From Bacteroidales bacterium (GTDB taxonomy: Bacteria > Bacteroidota > Bacteroidia > Bacteroidales > UBA932): 64,000 nt of DNA. How positions within the stretch are numbered: position 1 is the stretch's first letter; every line of letters begins with the position of its first letter. The notes under the pieces are model-generated. The model saw only the letters and a list, made by a program, of their open reading frames with translations. It was not told where the DNA came from and did no database searches. Below are positions 5,814 to 13,091 of the stretch, piece after piece. The stretch covers positions 1-64,000 of the forward strand of contig SUYM01000019.1 of the NCBI GenBank assembly GCA_015060455.1, read 5' to 3'. Position numbers and translations under genes: made by a program.

Positions 5814-8102
5814 TTATTTTGATTCTTGGAGACAACGGACTGAGTAGCCGTACGCGCGATTGCCCCTGTTCGACAGATTGACGCCGCCATAGTCGTTGAA
5901 GATCAGGCTGCACGCGTAGCCGCTGTAAGGAGAGGCAGACCAATAGTTGCCGTAGCCACCCGAAGCAGGATACCAGATGGTACTTGCGGAGCCAAATTTG
6001 CCGGAGAAGTTCATGCCTTCATTGGTGCTGTTATATGTATAGTCAAAAGATGACGATGAACCCAAGGCTTTTGACCAAACGCCACTACTTCCGCCATCGG
6101 GAACACGCCAGCCGGCTGGACATGGGTCGTAAATCGACTTTTCTTTATCGGAAGTTGTCCAACGGGTGTTGTCGGTTGAAGAATATCCGGTGTAATACCA
6201 ATCGTAATTACTACGATTATAAGTAATAAATGTGGTAGGGTGGGCAGTAGCGTATTCTATAGTACCATTCGATGAATTTGATTCTACTGCATATGGCCAA
6301 GTGATGGTGGATGTTGCTACCTTGCTTGACGAAATCGAAGAAGATCCGAGAAACGGATCCTTGCGACCCCACTGATAAAGCAGACCAAGGGCACCGACAT
6401 CTCCAGGAGTTGCAGAGGTAGCACCGAGGTTGCGGTCCATCATTGTACCGGCATTGTTATTATAAACATGTGCCTGAGGCTGGTCAGTCAGCCAGATATG
6501 CCAGGACCAAAGGATGTTTCCTGCGGCATCTTTTGCAGCAATGACTGCATTGCCCTCCTTGAAGGTATCTGCAGTTTGGAATGCAATGTAATCGTTTTTG
6601 TAGCAAACGCCATCAATCAAATCTAAAAATTCAGGAACCGTCGATGTACCGAATGTCTCCCACAGGATGGAAGCGGAGGCAACATTACCAACGGAAGTCT
6701 CACTATTACCCTTGACTGTTTTGAACTTGTAAAGACCTGTACTTGAAATTATATAACAGTTCGCTGAAGATGAAGATGACAAATCTATTGCAGAAGCAAC
6801 ATCCAATTCGCAAGGTAGTGCGTACGGGTGCTGCAAAGTCTTAAAGGACATTGATTCTCCATAAACAAGAGCTCCGTTCATTCTGATAAACGAACGATAG
6901 TAATATGTTGTCAATGGAGTGAGACCGGAGATTTCAACACTGAAATTATTCTCCGAATCCAAGTCAGTCAATGTCTTGGTTACAACGCCTGAAGCAAAAT
7001 CATGTGAGTCACAATACTCGAAACCATAATACAGACTGTTTGTAATTTCAGAAGGAATATTGACTTTGCCGGAGATAGTTGCACTCAATTTAACCACGGA
7101 CGCAGCATCCAATGTCGGAGAGACGAGAGGAATAGTTGTAAAGTCCTTTACCTCACTGTAGATCTTTTCTGACTTCACTTCTGCAATCAGACAATAGTTG
7201 TATTTCACATTCGGTTTCAGACCGGTAACGATAATCGTAAATTTCTGGTCCGCATTGAAAGTGGTCGTTGACATCTTCTGAGCATCGTTGATGTTGAAGG
7301 TCTCCGCATCAGAATAATACACGGTCACCTGACTGAACGGAAGATCTTCCGCCAACACTGTAAGACTTCCTGAAAAAGTCGCTGATACCTCTGTCACCTT
7401 ATCAAGAGACCAGGTCAGAGGACCTTCTACTTCCTGACCTGCCGAAGTCCTCGGAAGAGCCAGTTTCTCACCATCTGCCATCGTGATGTAAAGATATTCC
7501 TCGTCGTATGTCACCTCGGCAAACATGGTATAACCCTTATCGCCTGTAGCCTGACCGAGAGTCTCTTCCTCCCAGGTCTTGCCGCCGTCGTATGACACAT
7601 ACCAATAGCCGTCAACTATCTTCAACTGAGGCGTCACGCCCGACTGACCGGGTGCGCCATCTTCTCCATCTATGGCTGAAGCGCGCACTTTTTCACCTTT
7701 TGAGTCAAAAAGCCATTCCCCGTCAACTGTCCAATACCAGACTCCGCCTTCTGACTCCTGCTTCACGCCAAGAGCCGGAACATAACCATCCTTGCCATTA
7801 TGGATTGTCACAGCACCACTCTTGCTGAAAGTTATGGTGTAACCCACTACCTCGTCACCTTCATTTATCGGAGCTACGCTTGTCACATAGTCCTTATCCT
7901 GAAGGGCTGTGACGATGGTCTGCAAAGAGGAAATATTGGTGTTCTGCTGAGCGGTCAGACGCTCAATCTCCTTGAGTCTTGACTCATGGTCCTGCAATTG
8001 CTTCTGAAGGGCAGAATCATCATAACAACCGGAAACTACCATTCCCGCACACAGCAGCAATACTCCCAGCACCCTGCTAAAATTGTTGATTGTTTTTTTC
8101 AT
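5814..8102 (-). CDS. DGR target 2: surface lipoprotein with coiled coil, PL29-N/DUF4988-like, Fn3-like and FISUMP domains
   Basis: 762 residues, with the same signal peptide as target 1 (lipobox VSGC, Cys26). A coiled coil (about 31-70) leads into a DUF4988/PL29-lyase-N-terminal-like region, shown by DYVTSVAPINEGDEVVGYTI, the GVKQ...YYWTVDGEWL pattern and DGYWYVSYDGGKTW. Two Fn3-like repeats follow (about 225-320 and 325-415), then a FISUMP domain (MMDRNLGAT, YQWGRKDPF, YDPCPAGWRVPDGG) whose last ~48 residues are encoded by VR2. It ends VRCLQESK. The architecture suits a stalk displaying a diversified ligand-binding tip at the cell surface. Its ATG lies one base after the stop of the 99-residue gene upstream, suggesting translational coupling. 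The Avd-like gene, TR and RT follow on the same strand. Confidence 0.9.
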   Translation of the reverse strand: MKKTINNFSRVLGVLLLCAGMVVSGCYDDSALQKQLQDHESRLKEIERLTAQQNTNISSLQTIVTALQDKDYVTSVAPINEGDEVVGYTITFSKSGAVTIHNGKDGYVPALGVKQESEGGVWYWTVDGEWLFDSKGEKVRASAIDGEDGAPGQSGVTPQLKIVDGYWYVSYDGGKTWEEETLGQATGDKGYTMFAEVTYDEEYLYITMADGEKLALPRTSAGQEVEGPLTWSLDKVTEVSATFSGSLTVLAEDLPFSQVTVYYSDAETFNINDAQKMSTTTFNADQKFTIIVTGLKPNVKYNYCLIAEVKSEKIYSEVKDFTTIPLVSPTLDAASVVKLSATISGKVNIPSEITNSLYYGFEYCDSHDFASGVVTKTLTDLDSENNFSVEISGLTPLTTYYYRSFIRMNGALVYGESMSFKTLQHPYALPCELDVASAIDLSSSSSANCYIISSTGLYKFKTVKGNSETSVGNVASASILWETFGTSTVPEFLDLIDGVCYKNDYIAFQTADTFKEGNAVIAAKDAAGNILWSWHIWLTDQPQAHVYNNNAGTMMDRNLGATSATPGDVGALGLLYQWGRKDPFLGSSSISSSKVATSTITWPYAVESNSSNGTIEYATAHPTTFITYNRSNYDWYYTGYSSTDNTRWTTSDKEKSIYDPCPAGWRVPDGGSSGVWSKALGSSSSFDYTYNSTNEGMNFSGKFGSASTIWYPASGGYGNYWSASPYSGYACSLIFNDYGGVNLSNRGNRAYGYSVRCLQESK
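5825..5969 (-). repeat. DGR variable repeat VR2
   Basis: 145 bases align to the TR. The 27 bases at the 3' end (the initiation region) are identical to the TR, and a 39-base (13-codon) stretch near the 5' end is missing, in frame. Outside the gap there are 18 substitutions by eye, 16 at template adenines. The deletion removes the segment that in the TR reads from YRNNN through LNNVG. Confidence 0.93.
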
Positions 8103-8103
8103 A

Positions 8104-8403
8104 TTACTCTTTAGTTAAAGTTTGCAATGCCGCAATACGATGAGCCAATCGCTTTGGTTCAATGTCTTTTGATAAAGTATAATTTTTACGAACTGTTCTT
8201 TTGGTCAATCCTAACTGGTCAGTCAATTCCTTTTCTATCGCCAAAAGAGAACTCACATTTTCATACATTCTAAGCAACTCTTTATACAACTGCTTTTCAT
8301 TTGCTCTTCTCTTTGCTGGAATATAGCCATAGATAAGAGACACTGCAATTCCTGCAACTCCAATAATTGTTGAGGAAATAATACTGGCTGCTCCTATATC
8401 CAT
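8104..8403 (-). CDS. Small membrane protein of unknown function upstream of DGR target 2
   Basis: 99 residues. The N-terminus (about 4-27) is one hydrophobic segment with small residues (ISSTIIGVAGIAVSLIYG), followed by a basic stretch (PAKRRANEK) and a charged, probably helical cytoplasmic tail. There is no cysteine at the expected lipobox. I do not recognise a family. It ends one base before the ATG of DGR target 2, so it is probably co-transcribed with the target, avd and RT. The upstream conserved box TTTCTTTGTATAT (minus strand, near 8447-8458) is shared with the other lipoprotein leaders. It could help localise the target, or be an unrelated hitch-hiker. Confidence 0.6.
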   Translation of the reverse strand: MDIGAASIISSTIIGVAGIAVSLIYGYIPAKRRANEKQLYKELLRMYENVSSLLAIEKELTDQLGLTKRTVRKNYTLSKDIEPKRLAHRIAALQTLTKE

Positions 8404-8596
8404 AAGTCATAAATCTGTCCGCAGCTCCGTCAGAACGATTAGGGTATATACAAAGAAAGTGTGGAGCTGACTTTCGTTTATCCTAATGAAGGTTGTGGTA
8501 AGACCCAATCTGAAATAAACGACACAATACCCCACACCCGTAGTAGATATGGAGTATCAAGATACAGAATGCACCTATCCCATGTATCTACACGAA

Positions 8597-8749
8597 GTGA
8601 GTGTTGTCCGTGCCATCCTTCAGATTAGAAAACTACCACATTTTCATTAGAGGACTTGCGAAAAACACTTTCACATTATGTTATGTCATACGGCATAACC
8701 GCTTGACAGGACAAATGTCGGAAAAGTTTTTCAAACGGACAACACTCAC
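8597..8749. repeat. Inverted-repeat-bounded element, copy C (upstream of the DGR operon)
   Basis: Bounded by a perfect 15-bp inverted repeat, GTGAGTGTTGTCCGT (8597-8611) and ACGGACAACACTCAC (8735-8749). The inside is close to copies A and B. Past the right arm, the block through the terminator at 8824-8850 is nearly identical to 439-543. Between this copy and the 99-residue gene, 8404-8596 differs from the other leaders and contains its own weak dyads (GTTTAT/ATAAAC, GTGTGG/CCACAC). Confidence 0.65.
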
Positions 8750-8823
8750 AGGGGTATTGCAACATATGAATAAATAAATTCAGATGACACACATCTATTA
8801 CACCGATTTCAAGTGAGTAAAAC

Positions 8824-8850
8824 GAAAAAAGCATCTCAAACGAGATGCTT
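8824..8850 (-). terminator. Rho-independent terminator after the toxin gene
   Basis: The same 9-bp stem and T-run as at 517-543, on the minus strand and about 60 bases past the toxin stop. Confidence 0.75.
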
Positions 8851-8911
8851 AACTTTTGCTCTTGGCGTATTCGGCTGTGAGGTGGAATAAAATTTCGTCG
8901 GTTGACTATAT

Positions 8912-9097
8912 TTATTTGAATAGTTCCGAATGAGTGCCGAGACGTATGAGTTTCACGATGTTTGAGTCTTCGTCAAACCAGATCAACAGAGTATCACTTT
9001 CAATATGACACTCCATACAGTCTTTGTATTCACCCAAGAGTTTGTGAGGTTTGTATTCGGGAGGTATGGCTATAATTTTCAGTTCCCTCATACCCAC
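8912..9097 (-). CDS. YafQ-family (RelE-like) toxin, probably N-terminally truncated
   Basis: Up to 61 residues from the GTG at 9097, or 59 from the ATG at 9091. The C-terminal half of a YafQ-type mRNA interferase is clear: PPEYKPHKLLGEYKDCMECH, then HIESD and THSELF, carrying the His and Asp positions expected for the family. Full-length YafQ proteins are about 90 residues; the N-terminal helix is missing here, and the Trp usual after the HIEPD motif is replaced by Thr. The frame overlaps the antitoxin stop. It may be inactive. Confidence 0.65.
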   Translation of the reverse strand: MGMRELKIIAIPPEYKPHKLLGEYKDCMECHIESDTLLIWFDEDSNIVKLIRLGTHSELFK

Positions 9098-9351
9098 TAC
9101 AATGACTCGATAAATCCCTCAAGATTATCCAGATTGATTGTCTCCAGATCATCATTTTCTCTCGCCTCTTTCACTGCAGCCATTGTCTTGGCATTTGGTG
9201 TGCGATAGACAGCATCCATAAGAACGCTCTCCACAAAATTATTAAGGCTACGATTCTGTTTACGAGCCTCTATCTTCAGTCTCTTCAGCAACTCATTGCT
9301 AAGCCTGAATGCTGTTTGAGTTCTTGCAATAGCAGTCTCCATCTTCTTCAT
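9097..9351 (-). CDS. RelB/DinJ-type antitoxin (ribbon-helix-helix)
   Basis: 84 residues from the ATG at 9351 (9342 is also possible). The first ~45 residues fit an RHH DNA-binding fold (TAIARTQTAFRLSNELLKRL, then NRSLNNFVESVLMDA), and the acidic tail (EENDDL-type, ending NLEGFIESL) would neutralise the toxin. The longer frame starting at 9378 begins upstream of the likely transcription start and is therefore rejected. The stop overlaps the toxin frame. Confidence 0.75.
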   Translation of the reverse strand: MKKMETAIARTQTAFRLSNELLKRLKIEARKQNRSLNNFVESVLMDAVYRTPNAKTMAAVKEARENDDLETINLDNLEGFIESL

Positions 9352-9364
9352 ATATTTTATATCA

Positions 9365-9396
9365 CAAATGTATAACACTTATATCACATTTGCAAA
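9365..9396 (-). promoter_or_regulatory. Promoter and likely autoregulatory operator of the toxin/antitoxin pair
   Basis: The minus strand has TTTG, a 20-base spacer and TACATTTG, a good Bacteroidota promoter. Plus-strand repeats ATATCACAAATG and ATATCACATTTG cover it, a plausible binding site for the RHH antitoxin. Confidence 0.6.
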
Positions 9397-9456
9397 AAAA
9401 ATACAAACTTTTTGCCATTCGGATCTTGCATTCTATAAAACACACGTTACAGATGA

Positions 9457-9589
9457 GCGGTGGTAGGGTAAGTTTGGATGGCATGCCACCCTCGGCATTG
9501 TTAGAGGGAGGGGCCCGCGACGAAGTCGTGGGAGGGATGGAGTCGGAACTTGTTCCGACGGAACCAAGCCAAACTTACCCTACCACCGC
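9457..9589. repeat. Palindromic element with perfect 21-bp inverted repeats
   Basis: Two perfect 21-base arms (9457-9477 and 9569-9589, core GGTGGTAGGGTAAG) bound a 91-base GC-rich interior. The interior contains further hairpins, including GTCGGAA/TTCCGAC (9542-9559) and CGAC-GAA-GTCG. It lies between the antitoxin promoter and the clpX terminator. It looks like a repeated mobile (MITE-like) or structured RNA element; an open frame through it is not convincing. Confidence 0.65.
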
Positions 9590-9605
9590 ATACTCAATAT
9601 ACAAA

Positions 9606-9648
9606 AGACGGTGACCGAAAAGTCTTATTGACTGATCTGTCACCGTCT
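9606..9648 (-). terminator. Probable terminator after clpX
   Basis: Ten-base arms AGACGGTGAC and GTCACCGTCT enclose a 23-base loop, with a short T-run on both sides. It lies about 40 bases past the clpX stop. Confidence 0.55.
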
Positions 9649-9685
9649 CTTTGAATTTTATAAATCGTTCTTCAACAATTGCTGA

Positions 9686-10894
9686 CTACAACTTACTCTT
9701 GGCGTATTCGGCTGTGAGGTGGAAGGTTTTCTTCCGGGTTGACGGGGCGTCGTACATGGCGTCGGTCATGATGCGTTCGCAGATGGAGCGGAGACCGCGG
9801 GCGCCGAGTCTGTTCGCGATGGATGTGTCAACGATAAGGTCAAGCACCTCGGGATCGATCTCCAGTTTGATGCCGTCGAGTTCGAACATCTTCTCGTACT
9901 GCTTCATGAGGGCGTTCTTAGGTTCTGTAAGAATCCTCTTCAAGGCATCTCTGTCAAGATGGTCGAGGTTGGTGATCACAGGGAGACGGCCGATGATCTC
10001 GGGGATGAGTCCGTATGAGCGAAGATCCTGTGCCTCAACATATTGCAGAAGATTATCCTTATCGACTTTCTGCTTGTTCGCAGCGCCGAAACCAATCACC
10101 TGTGTATTGAGCCTCTGTGCAATCTTCCTCTCGATGCCCTCAAACGCGCCTCCGCAGATAAAGAGGATATTCTGGGTGTTCACATGAAGGAACTCCTGCT
10201 CGGGATGCTTGCGGCCACCCTTAGGCGGCACGTTCACCACTGCGCCTTCAAGAAGTTTCAACATAGCCTGCTGTACTCCCTCGCCTGATACATCACGTGT
10301 AATGGACGGGTTGTCGCTCTTGCGGGCGATCTTGTCGATCTCATCAATGAATACAATTCCACGTTCCGCCTTGGCGACATCGAAATCCGCCTCCTGAAGA
10401 AGACGCGTCAATATGCTCTCGACATCCTCACCGACATAACCGGCCTCTGTCAGAACTGTCGCATCAACGATAGTGAACGGAACTTCGAGCAACCTTGCTA
10501 TTGACTTGGCCAGCAGGGTCTTACCAGTACCGGTAGGTCCTACCATGAGGATATTTGACTTTTCAAGTTCAACCTCTCCCCCTTCGCTGTAATTGTGGTT
10601 CAGACGCTTGTAATGGTTATACACTGCAACTGAAAGCAGTTTCTTTGCACGGTCCTGGCCGATCACATACTGGTCCAGAAACTCATGAATCTCCCTCGGT
10701 TTCTTCAAAGAATCTATCTTTCCGAGCGGTTTTGACGCCTTCTTCTGTGCAGTGACCTCATCAATATAGCCCTGGGCCATACTGATACAATCCGAACATA
10801 TACATGCGTCCATACCTTGAAGAAGAAGCGGAACCTCCTTCTCGCTTCTTCCACAGAACATGCAATATCTTGAAATCTTGTTTGATTTTGCCAT
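9686..10894 (-). CDS. clpX: ATP-dependent Clp protease ATP-binding subunit ClpX
   Basis: 402 residues, the normal length. ClpX is the AAA+ unfoldase that recognises tagged substrates (including SsrA-tagged ones, relevant to the tmRNA gene here) and threads them into ClpP. An N-terminal C4 zinc finger (Cys11, Cys14, Cys33, Cys36) binds adaptors. Walker A is GPTGTGKT (119-126) and Walker B is in FIDEIDK near 180. Sensor and pore regions fit (GYVGEDVES), and the C-terminal subdomain carries GARGLR. Its ATG overlaps the clpP stop (TAATG), so the two genes are translationally coupled. Confidence 0.97.
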   Translation of the reverse strand: MAKSNKISRYCMFCGRSEKEVPLLLQGMDACICSDCISMAQGYIDEVTAQKKASKPLGKIDSLKKPREIHEFLDQYVIGQDRAKKLLSVAVYNHYKRLNHNYSEGGEVELEKSNILMVGPTGTGKTLLAKSIARLLEVPFTIVDATVLTEAGYVGEDVESILTRLLQEADFDVAKAERGIVFIDEIDKIARKSDNPSITRDVSGEGVQQAMLKLLEGAVVNVPPKGGRKHPEQEFLHVNTQNILFICGGAFEGIERKIAQRLNTQVIGFGAANKQKVDKDNLLQYVEAQDLRSYGLIPEIIGRLPVITNLDHLDRDALKRILTEPKNALMKQYEKMFELDGIKLEIDPEVLDLIVDTSIANRLGARGLRSICERIMTDAMYDAPSTRKKTFHLTAEYAKSKL

Positions 10895-11562
10895 TATTTC
10901 TTCTTTGTAAGGATCTCGTCAATCATACCATATTCAAGAGCCTCCTGCGAGGTCATCCAGAAATCGCGGTCACCGTCAGCATATATCTTCTCTATCGGCT
11001 GACCTGAATGCTCCGAGATGATGGTATAAAGTTCCTTCTTTGTCTTCTCGATCTCCTGTGCGGCAATGAGGATATCCGACGCCTGACCACGTGCACCGCC
11101 GAGTGGCTGGTGGATCATCACGCGGGAGTGTTTGAGGGCCGATCTCTTGCCCGGAGCACCAGCACAAAGCAGTACTGAGCCCATGGATGCCGCCATACCT
11201 GTACATATAGTAGCCACATCCGGTTCTATGATCTGCATGGTGTCATAGATACCGAGACCTGAGGAGACCTGACCGCCGGGAGTGTTCAGATAAAGGGATA
11301 TATCGCTCGACGGATCGGTAGAAGCAAGGAACAGGAGTTGAGCCTGTATGATGTTTGCCACGTCGTCGTCAATCGGCACGCCAAGGAAGATGATGCGGTC
11401 CATCATAAGGCGGCTGAACACATCCATGGATGCGACATTGAGTTTGCGCTCCTCGATGATTGTCGGGTTGATATAACCGTCGAGGACAGACTCATAACGG
11501 TGCATTGTCATTGAACTGATGCCGTGTTCAAGACGGGCGTATTTATTGAATTCTTTATTCAT
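10894..11562 (-). CDS. clpP: ATP-dependent Clp protease proteolytic subunit ClpP
   Basis: 222 residues. The catalytic triad is visible as Ser126 (GMAASMGSV), His151 (MIHQPLGG) and Asp200 (DRDFWM), with the spacing of the E. coli enzyme. It forms the tetradecameric serine protease chamber used by ClpX, encoded immediately downstream with a one-base overlap. It follows tig across a terminator, so clpP-clpX has its own promoter in 11563-11650. Confidence 0.97.
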   Translation of the reverse strand: MNKEFNKYARLEHGISSMTMHRYESVLDGYINPTIIEERKLNVASMDVFSRLMMDRIIFLGVPIDDDVANIIQAQLLFLASTDPSSDISLYLNTPGGQVSSGLGIYDTMQIIEPDVATICTGMAASMGSVLLCAGAPGKRSALKHSRVMIHQPLGGARGQASDILIAAQEIEKTKKELYTIISEHSGQPIEKIYADGDRDFWMTSQEALEYGMIDEILTKKK

Positions 11563-11576
11563 ATAATGTCATTTAA

Positions 11577-11604
11577 CAGATCCTTCGCTTCGCTCAGGAT
11601 GACA
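11577..11604. repeat. Interspersed repeat (GATCCTTCG...CTCAGGATGACA type)
   Basis: A copy of the 5668-5697 repeat, followed by two partial echoes of its right half (TCAGGATGACA), between clpP and the tig terminator. Confidence 0.6.
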
Positions 11605-11650
11605 ATTTAAAACGTTCAGGATGACAGAGGTCACTCAGGACGACTGTGTA

Positions 11651-11682
11651 TAAAAAAACCGGCTTTGCGAGCCGGTCTTTTT
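11651..11682 (-). terminator. Rho-independent terminator after tig
   Basis: Stem ACCGGCT/AGCCGGT with a 5-base loop and a run of seven T on the minus strand; a T-run on the plus side makes it potentially bidirectional. Confidence 0.85.
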
Positions 11683-11690
11683 ATTGTCAA

Positions 11691-12998
11691 TTATTTCAAC
11701 TCGCGGAATTTCTCTACCGAGATTTTCTTCTTTTTGAGGGTAACGACCTCACGCACTGCTGCGAAAGTCTTCTCGTTCTCTACCTGATCAAGGATTCTGC
11801 GTCCCTGCTCCTCCTGTGAAAGGATATTCTTGGCAAATGACTCCAACTGCTCGTCAGGAACGTTGTTCATTCCGTACATAGCGAACTGGTATGCAGCAAA
11901 TCCCTTTGCGCTTGCAAGAAGGTCTGCCTCCTCAACCTTGACATTGAACTTGTTCATGAGGAAGTTGCGGACCATCTGCCACTTGTAGTCAACAATGAAC
12001 AGTGCCCAGTCCTTCTCGATATCCTCCATAGAGAACTTGCCGTCGTTGGCAACATATACCCATCTTTTGAGGAACTTCTCTGCAACCTGCACGTCCGCCT
12101 TGTCAAGGAGATACTGCTTTGCATCCTTAGAGAAACGGAAATCTGCCTCCTGAGTATATTCAGCGCGGATTCTCTCCTCAATCTTCGCATCGAACTCAGC
12201 CTCTGTCTTCACTCCGAAGATCTTCTCGAAAGTCTCCTCTGTTGCAGGAGCGTTGACAAAAGTCTTCACATGCTGAACAGTCATCTTGAACATAGGGTCA
12301 AGAGTTGCGAGTTCGTCCTTATTGACCTTGAGCATTGAAGCACGGTCAGTCTCGTTGGTGAACGCCTCGTTTACATTGACATCAAGAACATCACCCGGCT
12401 TAACTCCTACGAATGAAGCACGTACAGCCTCAGCGACGTTGCGGATAGCCACATAAGTACCCTCAACCTTCATATCTCCCTGCTCGAAGTCAACGATGAT
12501 GAAATCGTCCTCCTTAGCCTTCTTGCCGTCTTCAAGTGAGCCATACTGCTTGAGAAGAGTGTTCTTCATATCCTTCTTTGCAGCCTCTGTCACTGTGATT
12601 GTATAGTATGTGATCTCGTCAGCGTTTGAAAGTTCGAATGAAACCTCCGGATTGAGAGCGACATCAAACTTGAAGTTGAACTCCTTTCCGTCAACCCACT
12701 CGTTGGCGATGTGCTCCTCGCTTGGAAGCGGCTCGCCGAGAACGCGGAGACTGTTCTCCTTGATGTAGTTGTTAAGCCCCTCAGAGATAGCATCGTTGAT
12801 AGAGTCAACAAGTGCATTCTGACCATACATCTTCTCTACGAGAGACATAGGGACCATACCCTTCCTGAAACCCTTGATTTCAGCCTTCTTTCTGTACTCG
12901 GTAAGTCTTTTCTTCTTGTTTTCTGCGTAATCCTCCGGAGTCACTGTCAAAGCGAGTTCCAGATTCAGATCGTCGATTTTGTTCTGTACAATTTTCAT
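11691..12998 (-). CDS. tig: Trigger factor (ribosome-associated chaperone)
   Basis: 435 residues, close to other Bacteroidota trigger factors. The N-terminal ribosome-binding domain carries a version of the signature loop (GFRKGMVPMSLVEKMYGQ, about residues 43-60). A divergent PPIase-like middle and a helical C-terminal chaperone domain follow. It folds nascent chains at the ribosome exit. Next on the strand are clpP and clpX, the widespread tig-clpP-clpX order, although the terminator at 11651-11682 separates the transcripts. Confidence 0.93.
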   Translation of the reverse strand: MKIVQNKIDDLNLELALTVTPEDYAENKKKRLTEYRKKAEIKGFRKGMVPMSLVEKMYGQNALVDSINDAISEGLNNYIKENSLRVLGEPLPSEEHIANEWVDGKEFNFKFDVALNPEVSFELSNADEITYYTITVTEAAKKDMKNTLLKQYGSLEDGKKAKEDDFIIVDFEQGDMKVEGTYVAIRNVAEAVRASFVGVKPGDVLDVNVNEAFTNETDRASMLKVNKDELATLDPMFKMTVQHVKTFVNAPATEETFEKIFGVKTEAEFDAKIEERIRAEYTQEADFRFSKDAKQYLLDKADVQVAEKFLKRWVYVANDGKFSMEDIEKDWALFIVDYKWQMVRNFLMNKFNVKVEEADLLASAKGFAAYQFAMYGMNNVPDEQLESFAKNILSQEEQGRRILDQVENEKTFAAVREVVTLKKKKISVEKFRELK

Positions 12999-13091
12999 AT
13001 TATAATAATTTTAACTCTTTTCTGCCTGAAAACAACGCACGTGCGCGAAATAGCCCGCAAAGGTAATCAAATTCGTATAATTTTCAAAATA

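Noticed and set aside
9390..9614. 74-codon plus-strand frame
   Set aside because: It runs through the perfect 21-bp palindrome and has no family resemblance.
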